NCBI GenBank assembly: GCA_029225085.1
Contig: JAQXVU010000052.1
Span: forward strand, 62,001-126,000
Direction of reading: 5' to 3'
DNA: 64,000 nucleotides
DNA from: Eggerthellales bacterium
Lineage (GTDB): Bacteria; Actinomycetota; Coriobacteriia; Coriobacteriales; Eggerthellaceae
Below are positions 15,693 through 24,709 of this stretch, piece after piece. Made by a program: the position numbers and the translations under genes. How positions within the stretch are numbered: the stretch's first letter is position 1; every line of letters starts with the position of its first letter. The notes beneath the pieces are model-generated. The model made no database searches. It saw nothing but the letters and a program-made list of their open reading frames with translations, and had not been told where the DNA came from.

Positions 15693-17048
15693 TTGAGCAA
15701 GCAAGTAGACATGTCGGCTCACTTCACCGGTAAGCAGCTGCTGGCCTTTTGCGCACCTTCCATCCTCATGATGATCCTGACCTCTATCTACACCGTGGTA
15801 GACGGATTCTTCGTGTCGAACTTCGCGGGAAAGACAGCCTTCGCCGCTGTGAACTTCATCATGCCCATCATCATGCTTCTGAGCTCCGTGGGCTTCATGG
15901 TGGGCACGGGCGGAAGCGCCATCATCTCCGCCACCCGCGGCGCTGGCAAGCCCAAGCTGGCGAACGAGTACTTCAGCCTGCTGGTATACGCCACCATCGT
16001 AACGGGCATCCTCATGACCGTCATCGGCATCGTCACTGCCCGCCCCCTCTGCGCCCTCATGGGAGCAACCGAGCAGCTCCTCGACGACTGCGTGCTCTAC
16101 GGTAGCCTGGTGTACCTATCCCTCACCGGCTTCGTGCTGCAATGCGCCTTCCAGAGCTTTCTGGTGGCAGCGGGAAAGCCCAAGGTGGGCCTGTATGTCA
16201 TCATCGCAGCCAGCCTCACCAACATCGTCCTCGATTTCGTGCTGGTCGGCTTCATGGGCATGGGCCTTGTTGGCGCCGCCCTCGCCACCAACTGCAGCGA
16301 ATACGTGGGCGGCCTCGCTCCCCTGATCTACTTCGCCCGCAAAAACGGCAGCTTCTTCAAGCTGGGCAAAGCCCCTTTCAGGGGAAAGGTGCTGCTGCGC
16401 ACCGCCATCAACGGCTCTTCCGAGATGGCCAACAACGTCTCCGCCTCCGTGGTGAACATGGCCTACAACATCGTGTTGCTGAACATTCTGGGAGAAAACG
16501 GCGTAGCGGCCTATGGCGTGATCATGTACGTGTTCCTGATCTTTGCCGCCGTGTTCACCGGCTACAACATGGGCTTCAGCCCCCTTCTCAGCTTCCAGTA
16601 CGGCGCCAAGAACAAAACTGAGATGGGGCATCTCACAAGAACCAGTTTGAAGATCACCGCCCTGTTCAGTATCGCCATGCTGGCGCTCGCCCAAGTGCTT
16701 GCCTATCCGTTGGCCCTCATGTTCTGCAGCTACGATGCCGAGCTCTGCGCCCTCACCGAGCACGCCTTCCGCCTTTTCTACATCGGCATCCTCATGTTCG
16801 GCTTCAACATCTTCGGCTCGGCCTTCTTCACCGCTCTCGAAAACGGCAAGATTTCGGCGCTCCTGAGCTTCGCCCGCACCTTGGTGCTAGAGACCGGCTT
16901 CGTCTTCCTGCTGCCCGCACTCTTCGGCGTAGAGGGCATCTGGTTCGCCTTCCTGGCAGCAGAATCCGTCGCCGTCATCGCCACCTTTGCCTTCATCGTG
17001 GGCCTCGAACCTCGCTATGGCTATGGAAAGCTTCTTCCACGAAAATAA
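15693..17048 (+). CDS. MATE family efflux transporter
   Basis: A 451-residue inner-membrane protein with about 12 hydrophobic segments and the MATE pattern of two homologous halves (segments starting KQLLAFCAPSILMM and KVLLRTAINGSSEM). It resembles the NorM/DinF/MepA superfamily that exports cationic drugs or metabolites by Na+ or H+ antiport. The start is TTG at 15693, preceded by AAGGAAGG at ideal spacing; no ATG fits as well. It stands alone with its own terminator, divergent from the trp operon. The substrate cannot be predicted. Confidence 0.9.
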   Translation: MSKQVDMSAHFTGKQLLAFCAPSILMMILTSIYTVVDGFFVSNFAGKTAFAAVNFIMPIIMLLSSVGFMVGTGGSAIISATRGAGKPKLANEYFSLLVYATIVTGILMTVIGIVTARPLCALMGATEQLLDDCVLYGSLVYLSLTGFVLQCAFQSFLVAAGKPKVGLYVIIAASLTNIVLDFVLVGFMGMGLVGAALATNCSEYVGGLAPLIYFARKNGSFFKLGKAPFRGKVLLRTAINGSSEMANNVSASVVNMAYNIVLLNILGENGVAAYGVIMYVFLIFAAVFTGYNMGFSPLLSFQYGAKNKTEMGHLTRTSLKITALFSIAMLALAQVLAYPLALMFCSYDAELCALTEHAFRLFYIGILMFGFNIFGSAFFTALENGKISALLSFARTLVLETGFVFLLPALFGVEGIWFAFLAAESVAVIATFAFIVGLEPRYGYGKLLPRK

Positions 17049-17052
17049 GAAT

Positions 17053-17078
17053 ACACCCAGTTCACTATGGGTGTTTTC
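17053..17078 (+). terminator. intrinsic terminator of the MATE gene
   Basis: ACACCCA and TGGGTGT form a 7-bp stem with an 8-nt loop and are followed by TTTTCTA, directly after the stop codon. Confidence 0.78.
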
Positions 17079-17120
17079 TATCGGTTCCCCCTACAAATCA
17101 TGAGGATTTATCGAATTAAG

Positions 17121-17135
17121 TATACAGACTGTTTA
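17121..17135. promoter_or_regulatory. candidate operator upstream of the activase-like fusion gene
   Basis: TATACAGACTGTTTA is a 15-bp near-palindrome centred on ACAG-A-CTGT, about 50 bp before the GTG start in an AT-rich stretch. The size and symmetry suit a TetR-type dimer, and a TetR gene is the second cistron. The pairing of the two is inference. Confidence 0.4.
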
Positions 17136-17184
17136 ATTTAGAATTTCACTTGTCTAACCTATCTGAAAACACGATAGAGAAACG

Positions 17185-20100
17185 GTGATTCCCATACTTA
17201 ATTCTGACGCACAGCGCATTACCATCGGCATCGACGTAGGATCCACCACCACGAAAACGGTGGTGCTAAACCCCGAAGACGAATCGGTCCTCTTCTCGAG
17301 CTACCGCAGGCACCATGCCAAGCAGGCTTCCAGCGTGCGAGAGATCTTGCAGGAGATTAAGAGCACCTTCCCCAACGCCGACGCAGAGGCGATCATAACC
17401 GGCTCAGGCGGACTCCCCATCTCCGAGGCCTTAGGGCTGCCCTTTGCCCAAGAAGTCATTTCCAGCTCCCTGGCCATTCAGCGCATCTGCCCTGAAGCTC
17501 GCACCGCCATCGAACTCGGCGGCCAGGACGCCAAGATGATCTTCCTAGCCCAAGATGAGCAGGGAGAGGTGACCGTGTCCGACATGCGCATGAACGGAAG
17601 CTGCGCAGGCGGAACTGGTGCCTTCATCGATGAGATCGCCAGCCTGTTGCACATCCCCGTCACCGAGTTCGACGACTTGGCCAGCAAGGGAACCACCGTC
17701 TACGACATCTCCGGTCGCTGCGGCGTGTACGCCAAGACCGACATTCAGCCCCTCATGAACAGGGGCGCAAAGAGCGAGGACATCGCCCTGTCCTCCCTGC
17801 ATGCCTTGGTGAAGCAGACTATCGGCGGCTTGGCTCAGGGTCTGGCTATCGAACCCCCTGTGGTGTTCCTCGGCGGCCCCCTCACCTTCAACCCCACTCT
17901 GGTGAAGGCCTTCGCAACCCGCCTGAATCTCGCCGAAGGCCAGGTTATCGCCCCTGAAAATGCTGAATGCGCCGTGGCCTACGGCGCTGCGCTGGCCCGC
18001 ACCGAGCTCTTCGGCGCAAAAGATTGCCACCTTAACCCCGACAAGCTAGAAGCCGCTCTCTACGACCTAGAGCATCCCACCCATGATGACTCCCAGAGCA
18101 AGGGCTTCTTCGCATCCGACGAGGAGCTGCAGGCCTTCAAAGCACGTCACGCCCTTCCTAAGAAACCCGTCCGCCCCACCTCCCCCGACCAAGTGCCAGG
18201 CGGCGTCGTGTCCGCATATCTGGGCATAGACTCCGGTTCCACCACCACAAAGTTCGTCCTGCTCGCAGAGAACGGTCAGCTCCTCGATCACTTCTACGCC
18301 ACCAACGAAGGCGACCCCCTGGTCGTTGCCAAGAACGCCCTCCTGGCCATGTACGAAGACTATCGGAAGGCGGGCCTGCAACTGAACATCTTGGGCGTAG
18401 GCACCACTGGCTACGGCGAGCAGCTCTTCGCAGCGGCCTTGCATGCCGACACCCATGTCATCGAGACCGTGGCCCACGCACGCGCCGTCATGCGCTACAT
18501 CCCCGACGCCTCCTTCATTCTGGATATCGGCGGTCAGGACATGAAAGCCATGTGGCTCGAAGAGGGCATCATCACCAACATCCTGGTGAACGAAGCCTGC
18601 TCCTCCGGTTGCGGCAGCTTCCTGCAGACCTTCGCCCAGAGCCTGAACATCCGCGTTCAGGATATCGCCGAGCTGGCTTTTGCCAGCAAGAGCCCCGCCA
18701 ATCTGGGCAGCCGCTGCACGGTGTTCATGAATTCGAACATCGTCACCGAGCAGAAGAACGGCAAGACCCCGGCGGACATCATGGCGGGTCTCTGCAAATC
18801 GATCATTCTGAACGTGTTCACCAAGGTCATCCGAAACACCAAGATCTCTGACTTGGGCGACCACATCGTAGTGCAAGGCGGCACCTTCCTCAACGACGCC
18901 GTTGTGGCCGCTTTCGAAGAATACGTGGGCAAGCAGGTCATTCGCGCGCCCTATCCTGAGCTCATGGGTGCTATCGGCGCCGCCATCGTGACCCAGGAGG
19001 CCATGCAAGAGAGGAAGAATGAAAACCCTGCAGCGACCTCTTCCTTCGTGGGATTCCCCTACCTGCAGACCTTCACCTACTCCCAGCAGGCGGACCTTAT
19101 CTGCCCCTTCTGCACCAACCACTGCAACCGCACGGCGGTCACCTTCCCCGACGGCAGCAGCTGGGTGACCGGCAACCGCTGTGCCAAGGGCGAGATTATG
19201 GGCGACCCTAAGGACCAAGCCACCAGGGAGAGGCTCCGCGCCTCCCAAGACGCCCGCTCCCAGGTACCCAACATGTTCGAAGAGCGCGAGAAGCTCCTGT
19301 TCAAAGAGTATCCCGTCTCCCCCGTTCTCCCCGAGCAGGGAGCGACCATCGGCCTGCCCCGCGTGCTCCTGAACTGGGAGGCCGCACCCTTCTTCACCAC
19401 CTTCTTCAGGGCCCTGGGCTTCAAGGTCATCTTCAGCTCGCCCAGCACCAGGCCCCAGTACGAAAGTGGCCTGCAAGCTGTGTCCTCCGACACCGTCTGC
19501 TTCCCCGCCAAGCTGGTGCACGGCCACATCCGCGATCTTGCGAAGAAGAAGCCCGACTACATCTTCATGCCCTCCATCACTACCGTGAAGTCAGAGAACA
19601 CCGAGGAATCCAGCTTCTCTATGTGCGCCGTGGTGAAGGGCTATCCCATGGTCATTCGCAACAGCGACAACCCTGACCAGCAGTTCGGCGTCCCCTTCCT
19701 GAACCCCCTCTTCCACTGGTACACCGATGAGGACCGAGACAAGCAGCTCACCGGCTACATGAAGAAGGTCTTCAACATCGGTGCCGAGAGCACCCGACAA
19801 GCCATCGCTCAGGCCGATGCCGCTCAGACTGCCTTTGCCGATGCCCTCGAGGCCCGCGGTCGCCAGATTATGGACAAGGTGGAAGCCGAGGGACGCTACG
19901 CTGTCGTGCTTGCATCCCGCCCCTATCAGAACGACCCCCTGGTGAATCACGACCTGCCCAACTACTTTATCGATCAGGGCATTCCCGTGCTCACCGTCGA
20001 TTCCGTCCCTGGCTTCAAGGAAGTTGACCTCTCTCACAGCCTCATCGACATCGCCAACAACTTCCACGCTCGCATGCTATCCTGCGCCATTCTGGCCGCC

Positions 20101-21603
20101 GAGAACCCCCATCTGGAATACGCCCAGATTGTCTCCTTCGGCTGCGGTCATGACGCCTACCTCTCCGACGAGATCGTTCGCATCATGAAGACCATCTCGG
20201 GCAAGGCGCCGTTGGTGCTGAAAGTCGATGAAAGCGATGTCCCTGGCCCCCTGCGCATCCGCGTTCGCTCCTTCATCGAAACGGTGAACATGCGCCGAGC
20301 CGCCAACCCCACCCTAAACATCCACCCCCTACCCGACCCCTTCCCCCAGAAGTTCGAGAAGCGGGACAAGGAAATCCGCACGGTGCTGGTACCCAACACC
20401 TCCCATGCCTTCAGCATGCTCATGGCCGCTGCCTTCAAGAGCCAGGGTCTGAATACCGTTTCGCTGCCTGTCGGCAGAGATCGCGCTGCCGAGCTGGGCA
20501 AGAAGTACGTGCACAACGACATCTGCTTCCCCTGCCAGGTGGTCATCGGAGAGCTTCTCGAAGCGCTGGAAAGCGGCGAGTACGACCCTGACACTGTAGC
20601 GGTCTGCATGGGCAAGTACGTCGGCGACTGCCGTCTGACCCATTACACCGCCCTGCTGAGGAAGGCCCTCGACGATGCCGGCTTCACTCAGGTTCCCATC
20701 CTCACCAACGACGATGTCGACCGTCACAATGTGCATCCCGGCTTCAAGATGAACTTGCTTACCGCCGCTCGCATCGCCTTCGGCCTGCCCATGATCGACG
20801 CCCTTGAAGAGCTGCTGCGCAAGATGCGCCCCTATGAGGTGGTTAAAGACAGCACCCAGAAGGCCTTCGACAAGGCCCTAGAACTCACCATGAAGGGCAT
20901 GGAGAAATCCGGCATCTCCGGCGCACGAAAGGGCTTCATGAAGGCCATCGACATCATGAAGGGCGTGAAGTACGACCGCAGCAAGCCCAAGCCCACGGTG
21001 CTCATCGTAGGCGAGTACCTGCTGAACTTCCACCAAGGTGCAAACCACGACATCGAGGCCTACCTCGAGGATCATGGTATGGAAGTCATCGAGGCGAAGA
21101 TGACCGACGTTATCAGAAAGTCCTACTTCTACAAGAATCGCCAGAACAGGGAGTACAAGCTGAACAAGAGCCTGTCAGAGCGAGCCCTCTTCGAGGTCGA
21201 GGACAACATCTTCAACCTCGCGCACTCCCTCACCGACAGCATTGCAACCCGCCACCCTCTGTACGAGCCCGCAACCCGCATGCAGGACCTGGTAGAGGAC
21301 TCCGACCCCATCATCCACCATACCTTCGATGCCGGCGAGGGCGTACTCATCCCCGGTGAGATATTGCACCACGCCAAGCACGGGTGCCGGGCCTTCGTCA
21401 TCCTGCAGCCCTTCGGCTGCTTGCCCAACCACATCGTCGGTCGCGGCATCACCAAGAAACTCAAGGAGCTGCATCCCGATTCCCAGATTCTCTGTCTGGA
21501 CTTCGACCCCGATGCGCCCCTAGCCAATATCGAGAACAGATTGCAGATGCTCATCCTGAACAGCTTGCGCGCACAAGGAAGGACCGCCCATGGCCAGGCC
21601 TAA
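17185..21603 (+). CDS. giant 2-hydroxyacyl-CoA dehydratase activase-like fusion protein
   Basis: A 1472-residue protein with two BadF/BcrA-type ASKHA ATPase domains in tandem. The first has IGIDVGSTTTKT near residue 12, ELGGQDAK near 112, NGSCAGGTGAF near 137 and SGRCGVYAKTD near 177. The second has LGIDSGSTTTKF near 346, DIGGQDMK near 447, NEACSSGCGSF near 470 and GSRCTVFMNSN near 508. A cysteine-rich CPFCTNHCN follows near 640. Then come a DUF2229-like region (VCFPAKLVHGHI) and HgdB-like C-terminal segments (FGCGHDAYLSDEI, ICFPCQVV). The family is known as acyl-CoA dehydratase activase-related protein; its substrate is not established. It starts at GTG with a weak ribosome site. The last 14 nt overlap the TetR gene. 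Confidence 0.88.
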   Translation: MIPILNSDAQRITIGIDVGSTTTKTVVLNPEDESVLFSSYRRHHAKQASSVREILQEIKSTFPNADAEAIITGSGGLPISEALGLPFAQEVISSSLAIQRICPEARTAIELGGQDAKMIFLAQDEQGEVTVSDMRMNGSCAGGTGAFIDEIASLLHIPVTEFDDLASKGTTVYDISGRCGVYAKTDIQPLMNRGAKSEDIALSSLHALVKQTIGGLAQGLAIEPPVVFLGGPLTFNPTLVKAFATRLNLAEGQVIAPENAECAVAYGAALARTELFGAKDCHLNPDKLEAALYDLEHPTHDDSQSKGFFASDEELQAFKARHALPKKPVRPTSPDQVPGGVVSAYLGIDSGSTTTKFVLLAENGQLLDHFYATNEGDPLVVAKNALLAMYEDYRKAGLQLNILGVGTTGYGEQLFAAALHADTHVIETVAHARAVMRYIPDASFILDIGGQDMKAMWLEEGIITNILVNEACSSGCGSFLQTFAQSLNIRVQDIAELAFASKSPANLGSRCTVFMNSNIVTEQKNGKTPADIMAGLCKSIILNVFTKVIRNTKISDLGDHIVVQGGTFLNDAVVAAFEEYVGKQVIRAPYPELMGAIGAAIVTQEAMQERKNENPAATSSFVGFPYLQTFTYSQQADLICPFCTNHCNRTAVTFPDGSSWVTGNRCAKGEIMGDPKDQATRERLRASQDARSQVPNMFEEREKLLFKEYPVSPVLPEQGATIGLPRVLLNWEAAPFFTTFFRALGFKVIFSSPSTRPQYESGLQAVSSDTVCFPAKLVHGHIRDLAKKKPDYIFMPSITTVKSENTEESSFSMCAVVKGYPMVIRNSDNPDQQFGVPFLNPLFHWYTDEDRDKQLTGYMKKVFNIGAESTRQAIAQADAAQTAFADALEARGRQIMDKVEAEGRYAVVLASRPYQNDPLVNHDLPNYFIDQGIPVLTVDSVPGFKEVDLSHSLIDIANNFHARMLSCAILAAENPHLEYAQIVSFGCGHDAYLSDEIVRIMKTISGKAPLVLKVDESDVPGPLRIRVRSFIETVNMRRAANPTLNIHPLPDPFPQKFEKRDKEIRTVLVPNTSHAFSMLMAAAFKSQGLNTVSLPVGRDRAAELGKKYVHNDICFPCQVVIGELLEALESGEYDPDTVAVCMGKYVGDCRLTHYTALLRKALDDAGFTQVPILTNDDVDRHNVHPGFKMNLLTAARIAFGLPMIDALEELLRKMRPYEVVKDSTQKAFDKALELTMKGMEKSGISGARKGFMKAIDIMKGVKYDRSKPKPTVLIVGEYLLNFHQGANHDIEAYLEDHGMEVIEAKMTDVIRKSYFYKNRQNREYKLNKSLSERALFEVEDNIFNLAHSLTDSIATRHPLYEPATRMQDLVEDSDPIIHHTFDAGEGVLIPGEILHHAKHGCRAFVILQPFGCLPNHIVGRGITKKLKELHPDSQILCLDFDPDAPLANIENRLQMLILNSLRAQGRTAHGQA

Positions 21604-22228
21604 GAAGAACTCCGGAACCGTCGAGGCAAAGCAGCGCATCTCCGATGCCTACTGGAAGCTCCTCGAGACGAATCGCTACGATCAGATCACCGTCGGCATG
21701 GTGGTGGAAGAGGCCAAGTGCAACCGCGGCACCTTCTACTACCATTACGAGAACCTCGAAGACCTGGTAGACAAAATGCTCGAGCAGTGCATCCTTTCTG
21801 ACAACGCACTGTCCGACACGATTTTGGCGCTCCTCTCTAACATAAACCTGCGCCAAACCCTGACCATGAACAAAGAGCGGTTCTCCCATATCGCCCTCAT
21901 GATCAGACAGGGCGGCATGGAGAAGGTGTACGTGAAGTTCAGGGAACTCACCTTGCGCATGTGGACGGAGTTCCTCTGCGAGCCCGGTGAGAAGCTGAAG
22001 CCAGAAGCTCAGATGATCATCGAGTTCTTCGCAAACGGCGCCGCTGGCGTCTGCTCCCATCTAGAAAACGAGCGTTACGAGCTAGATGTAGATGAGGCAT
22101 TGAAGAGTCGCTTCCTGATTGATGCGCCCCGCTTCTGCCTGCAAGAGGTATGCCAGGCACAAGGCGTTGGTAAGGAAGAGATCCTGCGCAAGGCCCTGGC
22201 CATGAAAGCTTGCCTAGACAGAAACTGA
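21590..22228 (+). CDS. TetR/AcrR family transcriptional regulator
   Basis: A 212-residue regulator. The N-terminal 60 residues form a TetR helix-turn-helix (AYWKLLETNRYDQITVGMVV then GTFYYHYENLEDLVDKM), where YYHY is the typical recognition-helix end. The remaining residues form a helical ligand domain of unknown specificity. The start overlaps the end of the activase-like fusion gene by 14 nt and has GGAAGG 7 nt upstream, so the two proteins are co-translated. It probably controls its own operon through the palindrome at 17121-17135; that is inference. Confidence 0.9.
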   Translation: MARPKKNSGTVEAKQRISDAYWKLLETNRYDQITVGMVVEEAKCNRGTFYYHYENLEDLVDKMLEQCILSDNALSDTILALLSNINLRQTLTMNKERFSHIALMIRQGGMEKVYVKFRELTLRMWTEFLCEPGEKLKPEAQMIIEFFANGAAGVCSHLENERYELDVDEALKSRFLIDAPRFCLQEVCQAQGVGKEEILRKALAMKACLDRN

Positions 22229-22263
22229 GCCTCAATCTTTCGTCAAATCGTTTCACAGCATGC

Positions 22264-22293
22264 AGAAGGCCTCGCCACATGGCGGGGCCTTCT
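22264..22293 (+). terminator. intrinsic terminator of the activase/TetR operon
   Basis: AGAAGGCC-TCGCC and GGCG-GGGCCTTCT form a stem with one unpaired base and an ACAT loop, 35 nt after the TetR stop. The following tract (ATATGTGTT) is weak. Confidence 0.65.
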
Positions 22294-22334
22294 ATATGTG
22301 TTGGTATGGGCAATATCCCATAGCACCCAAGTAC

Positions 22335-22363
22335 AAAAAAGAAGGCCCGCAATGCGGGCCTTC
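22335..22363 (-). terminator. intrinsic terminator of the hydrogenase operon
   Basis: On the minus strand GAAGGCCCGC-ATT-GCGGGCCTTC is a perfect 10-bp stem followed by TTTTTTG, 22 nt after the cytochrome b subunit stop. Confidence 0.9.
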
Positions 22364-22384
22364 TTCAAGCTTTGGGGAAGAATC

Positions 22385-23056
22385 CTAGTGCTTCTTCTCG
22401 ACGTGCTTCAGTACGTCGTACTCAGCGCCTGGGGTCTCCTTACGCAGGAACATGAGCTTCAGGCAAGCGACACCCTCCATGCAGCACAGGTAAATGTGGA
22501 TGAGCATGAAGATCAGGAATACGAACATGCCGAAGTAGTGAACGATGCGCAGGGACATGAGACCGCCGCAGAAGCCGATCAGCCACTGGTTGAAGGGCAG
22601 GCCTGCAGTGGGCTCCCACAGAGCGGTGCCCGTCCAGAACATGAGGAGGATCAGGAAGAACACGGCAATGTAGGCCAGCTTCTGAGGAACACCGTACTTT
22701 GCAGCGATGGGGTGCTCCTTCTTCAGGAAGAAGTAGTACTTCAGCCAGGGGATCAGCTGGTGCTTGTTGTCAGCCTGAGGCAGCCAAACCTTGTAGTCCT
22801 TCACCGTGATGCGGGTGCCCAGGGTTGGTGCGGACTCCAGAACAAATGCCAGGATCACACGAACGATGGCGTTGATGACCAGAATGAAACCACAGAGGAT
22901 GTGTGGTCCACGCATAACGCCCTCAGCAACAGGCAGGCTTGGGAAGTGAATCATGAAGCCGGTGAGGATCAAGATGATCATGCAGACGAGATTCACATAG
23001 TGGGTGATGACGAAAGGCAGTGGATGAGCCTCTTTATAGTGTGCGAGATGTGCCAT
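22385..23056 (-). CDS. hyaC: [NiFe] hydrogenase cytochrome b subunit
   Basis: A 223-residue membrane protein of the Ni/Fe-hydrogenase b-type cytochrome family. At least four hydrophobic spans are visible (for example NLVCMIILILTGFMI and KLAYIAVFFLILLMFW). Histidines in HPLPFVITHYVNL, PHILCGF, RIVHYFGMF and LIHIYLCC are at positions suited to two heme b groups. It would take electrons from the periplasm-facing hydrogenase dimer to the quinone pool. The start follows the large-subunit stop directly. Third gene of the hyaA-hyaB-hyaC operon. Confidence 0.88.
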   Translation of the reverse strand: MAHLAHYKEAHPLPFVITHYVNLVCMIILILTGFMIHFPSLPVAEGVMRGPHILCGFILVINAIVRVILAFVLESAPTLGTRITVKDYKVWLPQADNKHQLIPWLKYYFFLKKEHPIAAKYGVPQKLAYIAVFFLILLMFWTGTALWEPTAGLPFNQWLIGFCGGLMSLRIVHYFGMFVFLIFMLIHIYLCCMEGVACLKLMFLRKETPGAEYDVLKHVEKKH

Positions 23057-24706
23057 TTATTTCACCCCCCAAGGGTTCAGAACAGTGTTGAAGGAACGAC
23101 CGGTCTTAGGCTCGGTGACATGAACTGCGCAAGCAGTGCATGGGTCGAAGCTGTGAGCAGTACGCAAAACATTGATTGGCTTGTCGAGGGTCTCAACAGG
23201 GCAGCCGATGAAGGCCTGCTCCATAGGACCATGCTTGCCGAACTCGTTGATAGGAGCGATGTTCCAGGTGGTAGGAATGATGATCTGGTAACCAGTGATC
23301 TTTCCGTTAACCACGTGCTCGGTGTGGTAGAGAGCGCCACGAGGTGCCTCCCAGAAGCCGGTGCCGTCACCGGTGGTCTGGTTAGCGGAGCGGAAGTACT
23401 CAGAGTCGCCGCCCTTAACAGCCTCGATGAGCTCAGCAACCCACTCAACCATGAGGTCGGCGATGTAGCCAGCCTCAACGTTGCGGCCAGCGATGCGACC
23501 CAGGGTGGAGTTCAGCAGGCTGAACTTACCAGGAGCGCCCAGACCCTTCAGGACGGAATCAACGCCCTCCTTGATAGGCTTAACGCCGTGCAGGTAAGCG
23601 GAGAGAACACGAGCCAGAGGACCAGCCTCAAGAGGCTCGCCGTCGTAATGAGGAGCCTTGCACCAGGTGTAGCGATCGTTCACGTCGTAGTCGGTGAACA
23701 GAGGCTTGGTCTCGCCCTCGAGTGGGTTCAGAGTGCCCTCGCCCTCGTACCAGGAGTGACCAACGTACTCCATGATCTTGCTCTCGTCGACCTCCTCGTA
23801 GGTGAGCTTGTCCAGATCGACAATGCCGGAAGGCAGGTAGCGATCAGACATCTCGAAGGAAGGACGATCGAAAACGCCCCATGCAGCGTACTTGCAGTCG
23901 TTGCCACCGAACTTCAAAGCATCGGTGTAGTAAGGAGCGATTGCCATGGTGTCTGGCAGGATGGTTGCGTGGATCCAGTCACGCAGCTCGTTTACCAGAG
24001 CCCACAGGTCGTCGAGCTTCTCCTCGGTGGGAACCCACATGGTGCCACCAACAGTGGAGGTCATGATGTGAGGCATCTTGCCACCAATGAGGCCGGAGAT
24101 CTCAGAGGCCTTAGCCTGCATGGTGAGAGCCTCCAGGTAGTGGGCGGTGCAGATCAGATCGAGCTCTGCAGGCAGCTTGTAAGCCTCGCCCTTGTCGGCA
24201 TCGAACCAGTTACCGGAGAAGATGGAGAGCTGACCGTTAGCAGCGAACTTGGACAGACGCTTCTTCAGGGCAGCGAAGTCGGTGTTGGTAGAGGTGCCGG
24301 CAGCCTCTGCCAGATCCTGAGCGTCCTTTGCGGAAGCCTTCAGACCGTTCAGAGGGTTCACGAAGTCGAGAGCAGCCAGGTTGTAGAACCACAGGATGTG
24401 GCTGTGCAGGAACTGAGCGCCCTCGATGATGTTACGGATGATACGGGCATTGTTGGAAATGGTGATTCCGTAGGCCTTCTCACCTGCGATAGATGCAGCA
24501 TGGCAGTGGGAAACAGGGCAAACACCGCAGATGCGCTGCACGATCATGGCAGCATCCTCTGGGGTGCGATCCTGCACTACCAGCTCCATTCCGCGGAAAG
24601 AACCGCCGGAAACCCAGGCATTGGTAACAACGCCGTCCTCTACCTCCAGCTCAGCGCGGAGGTGACCCTCAATACGAGTAATTGGGTCAATTACGGTACG
24701 AGTCAT
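23057..24706 (-). CDS. hyaB: [NiFe] hydrogenase large (catalytic) subunit
   Basis: A 549-residue catalytic subunit of a group 1 membrane-bound uptake hydrogenase. The nickel ligands are present in the N-terminal RICGVCPVSH near residue 58 and the C-terminal DPCTACAVH, and a 20-residue extension after the terminal histidine should be removed by a maturation protease on nickel insertion. The N-terminus VIDPITRIEGHLRAE is the family signature. It lies 3 nt after hyaA. No maturation genes (hyp or the protease) are in the window, so they must be elsewhere if the enzyme is active. Confidence 0.95.
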   Translation of the reverse strand: MTRTVIDPITRIEGHLRAELEVEDGVVTNAWVSGGSFRGMELVVQDRTPEDAAMIVQRICGVCPVSHCHAASIAGEKAYGITISNNARIIRNIIEGAQFLHSHILWFYNLAALDFVNPLNGLKASAKDAQDLAEAAGTSTNTDFAALKKRLSKFAANGQLSIFSGNWFDADKGEAYKLPAELDLICTAHYLEALTMQAKASEISGLIGGKMPHIMTSTVGGTMWVPTEEKLDDLWALVNELRDWIHATILPDTMAIAPYYTDALKFGGNDCKYAAWGVFDRPSFEMSDRYLPSGIVDLDKLTYEEVDESKIMEYVGHSWYEGEGTLNPLEGETKPLFTDYDVNDRYTWCKAPHYDGEPLEAGPLARVLSAYLHGVKPIKEGVDSVLKGLGAPGKFSLLNSTLGRIAGRNVEAGYIADLMVEWVAELIEAVKGGDSEYFRSANQTTGDGTGFWEAPRGALYHTEHVVNGKITGYQIIIPTTWNIAPINEFGKHGPMEQAFIGCPVETLDKPINVLRTAHSFDPCTACAVHVTEPKTGRSFNTVLNPWGVK

Positions 24707-24709
24707 CTG

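Noticed and set aside
15440-15712. Small minus-strand open frame between the trp promoter and the MATE gene
   Set aside because: No ribosome site, Arg/Ala-rich random composition, and it overlaps the real MATE start region.
22264-22363. Two terminators with near-identical arms as a mobile element remnant
   Set aside because: They face converging operons and share only the common AGAAGGCC arm; no flanking duplications or transposase genes.
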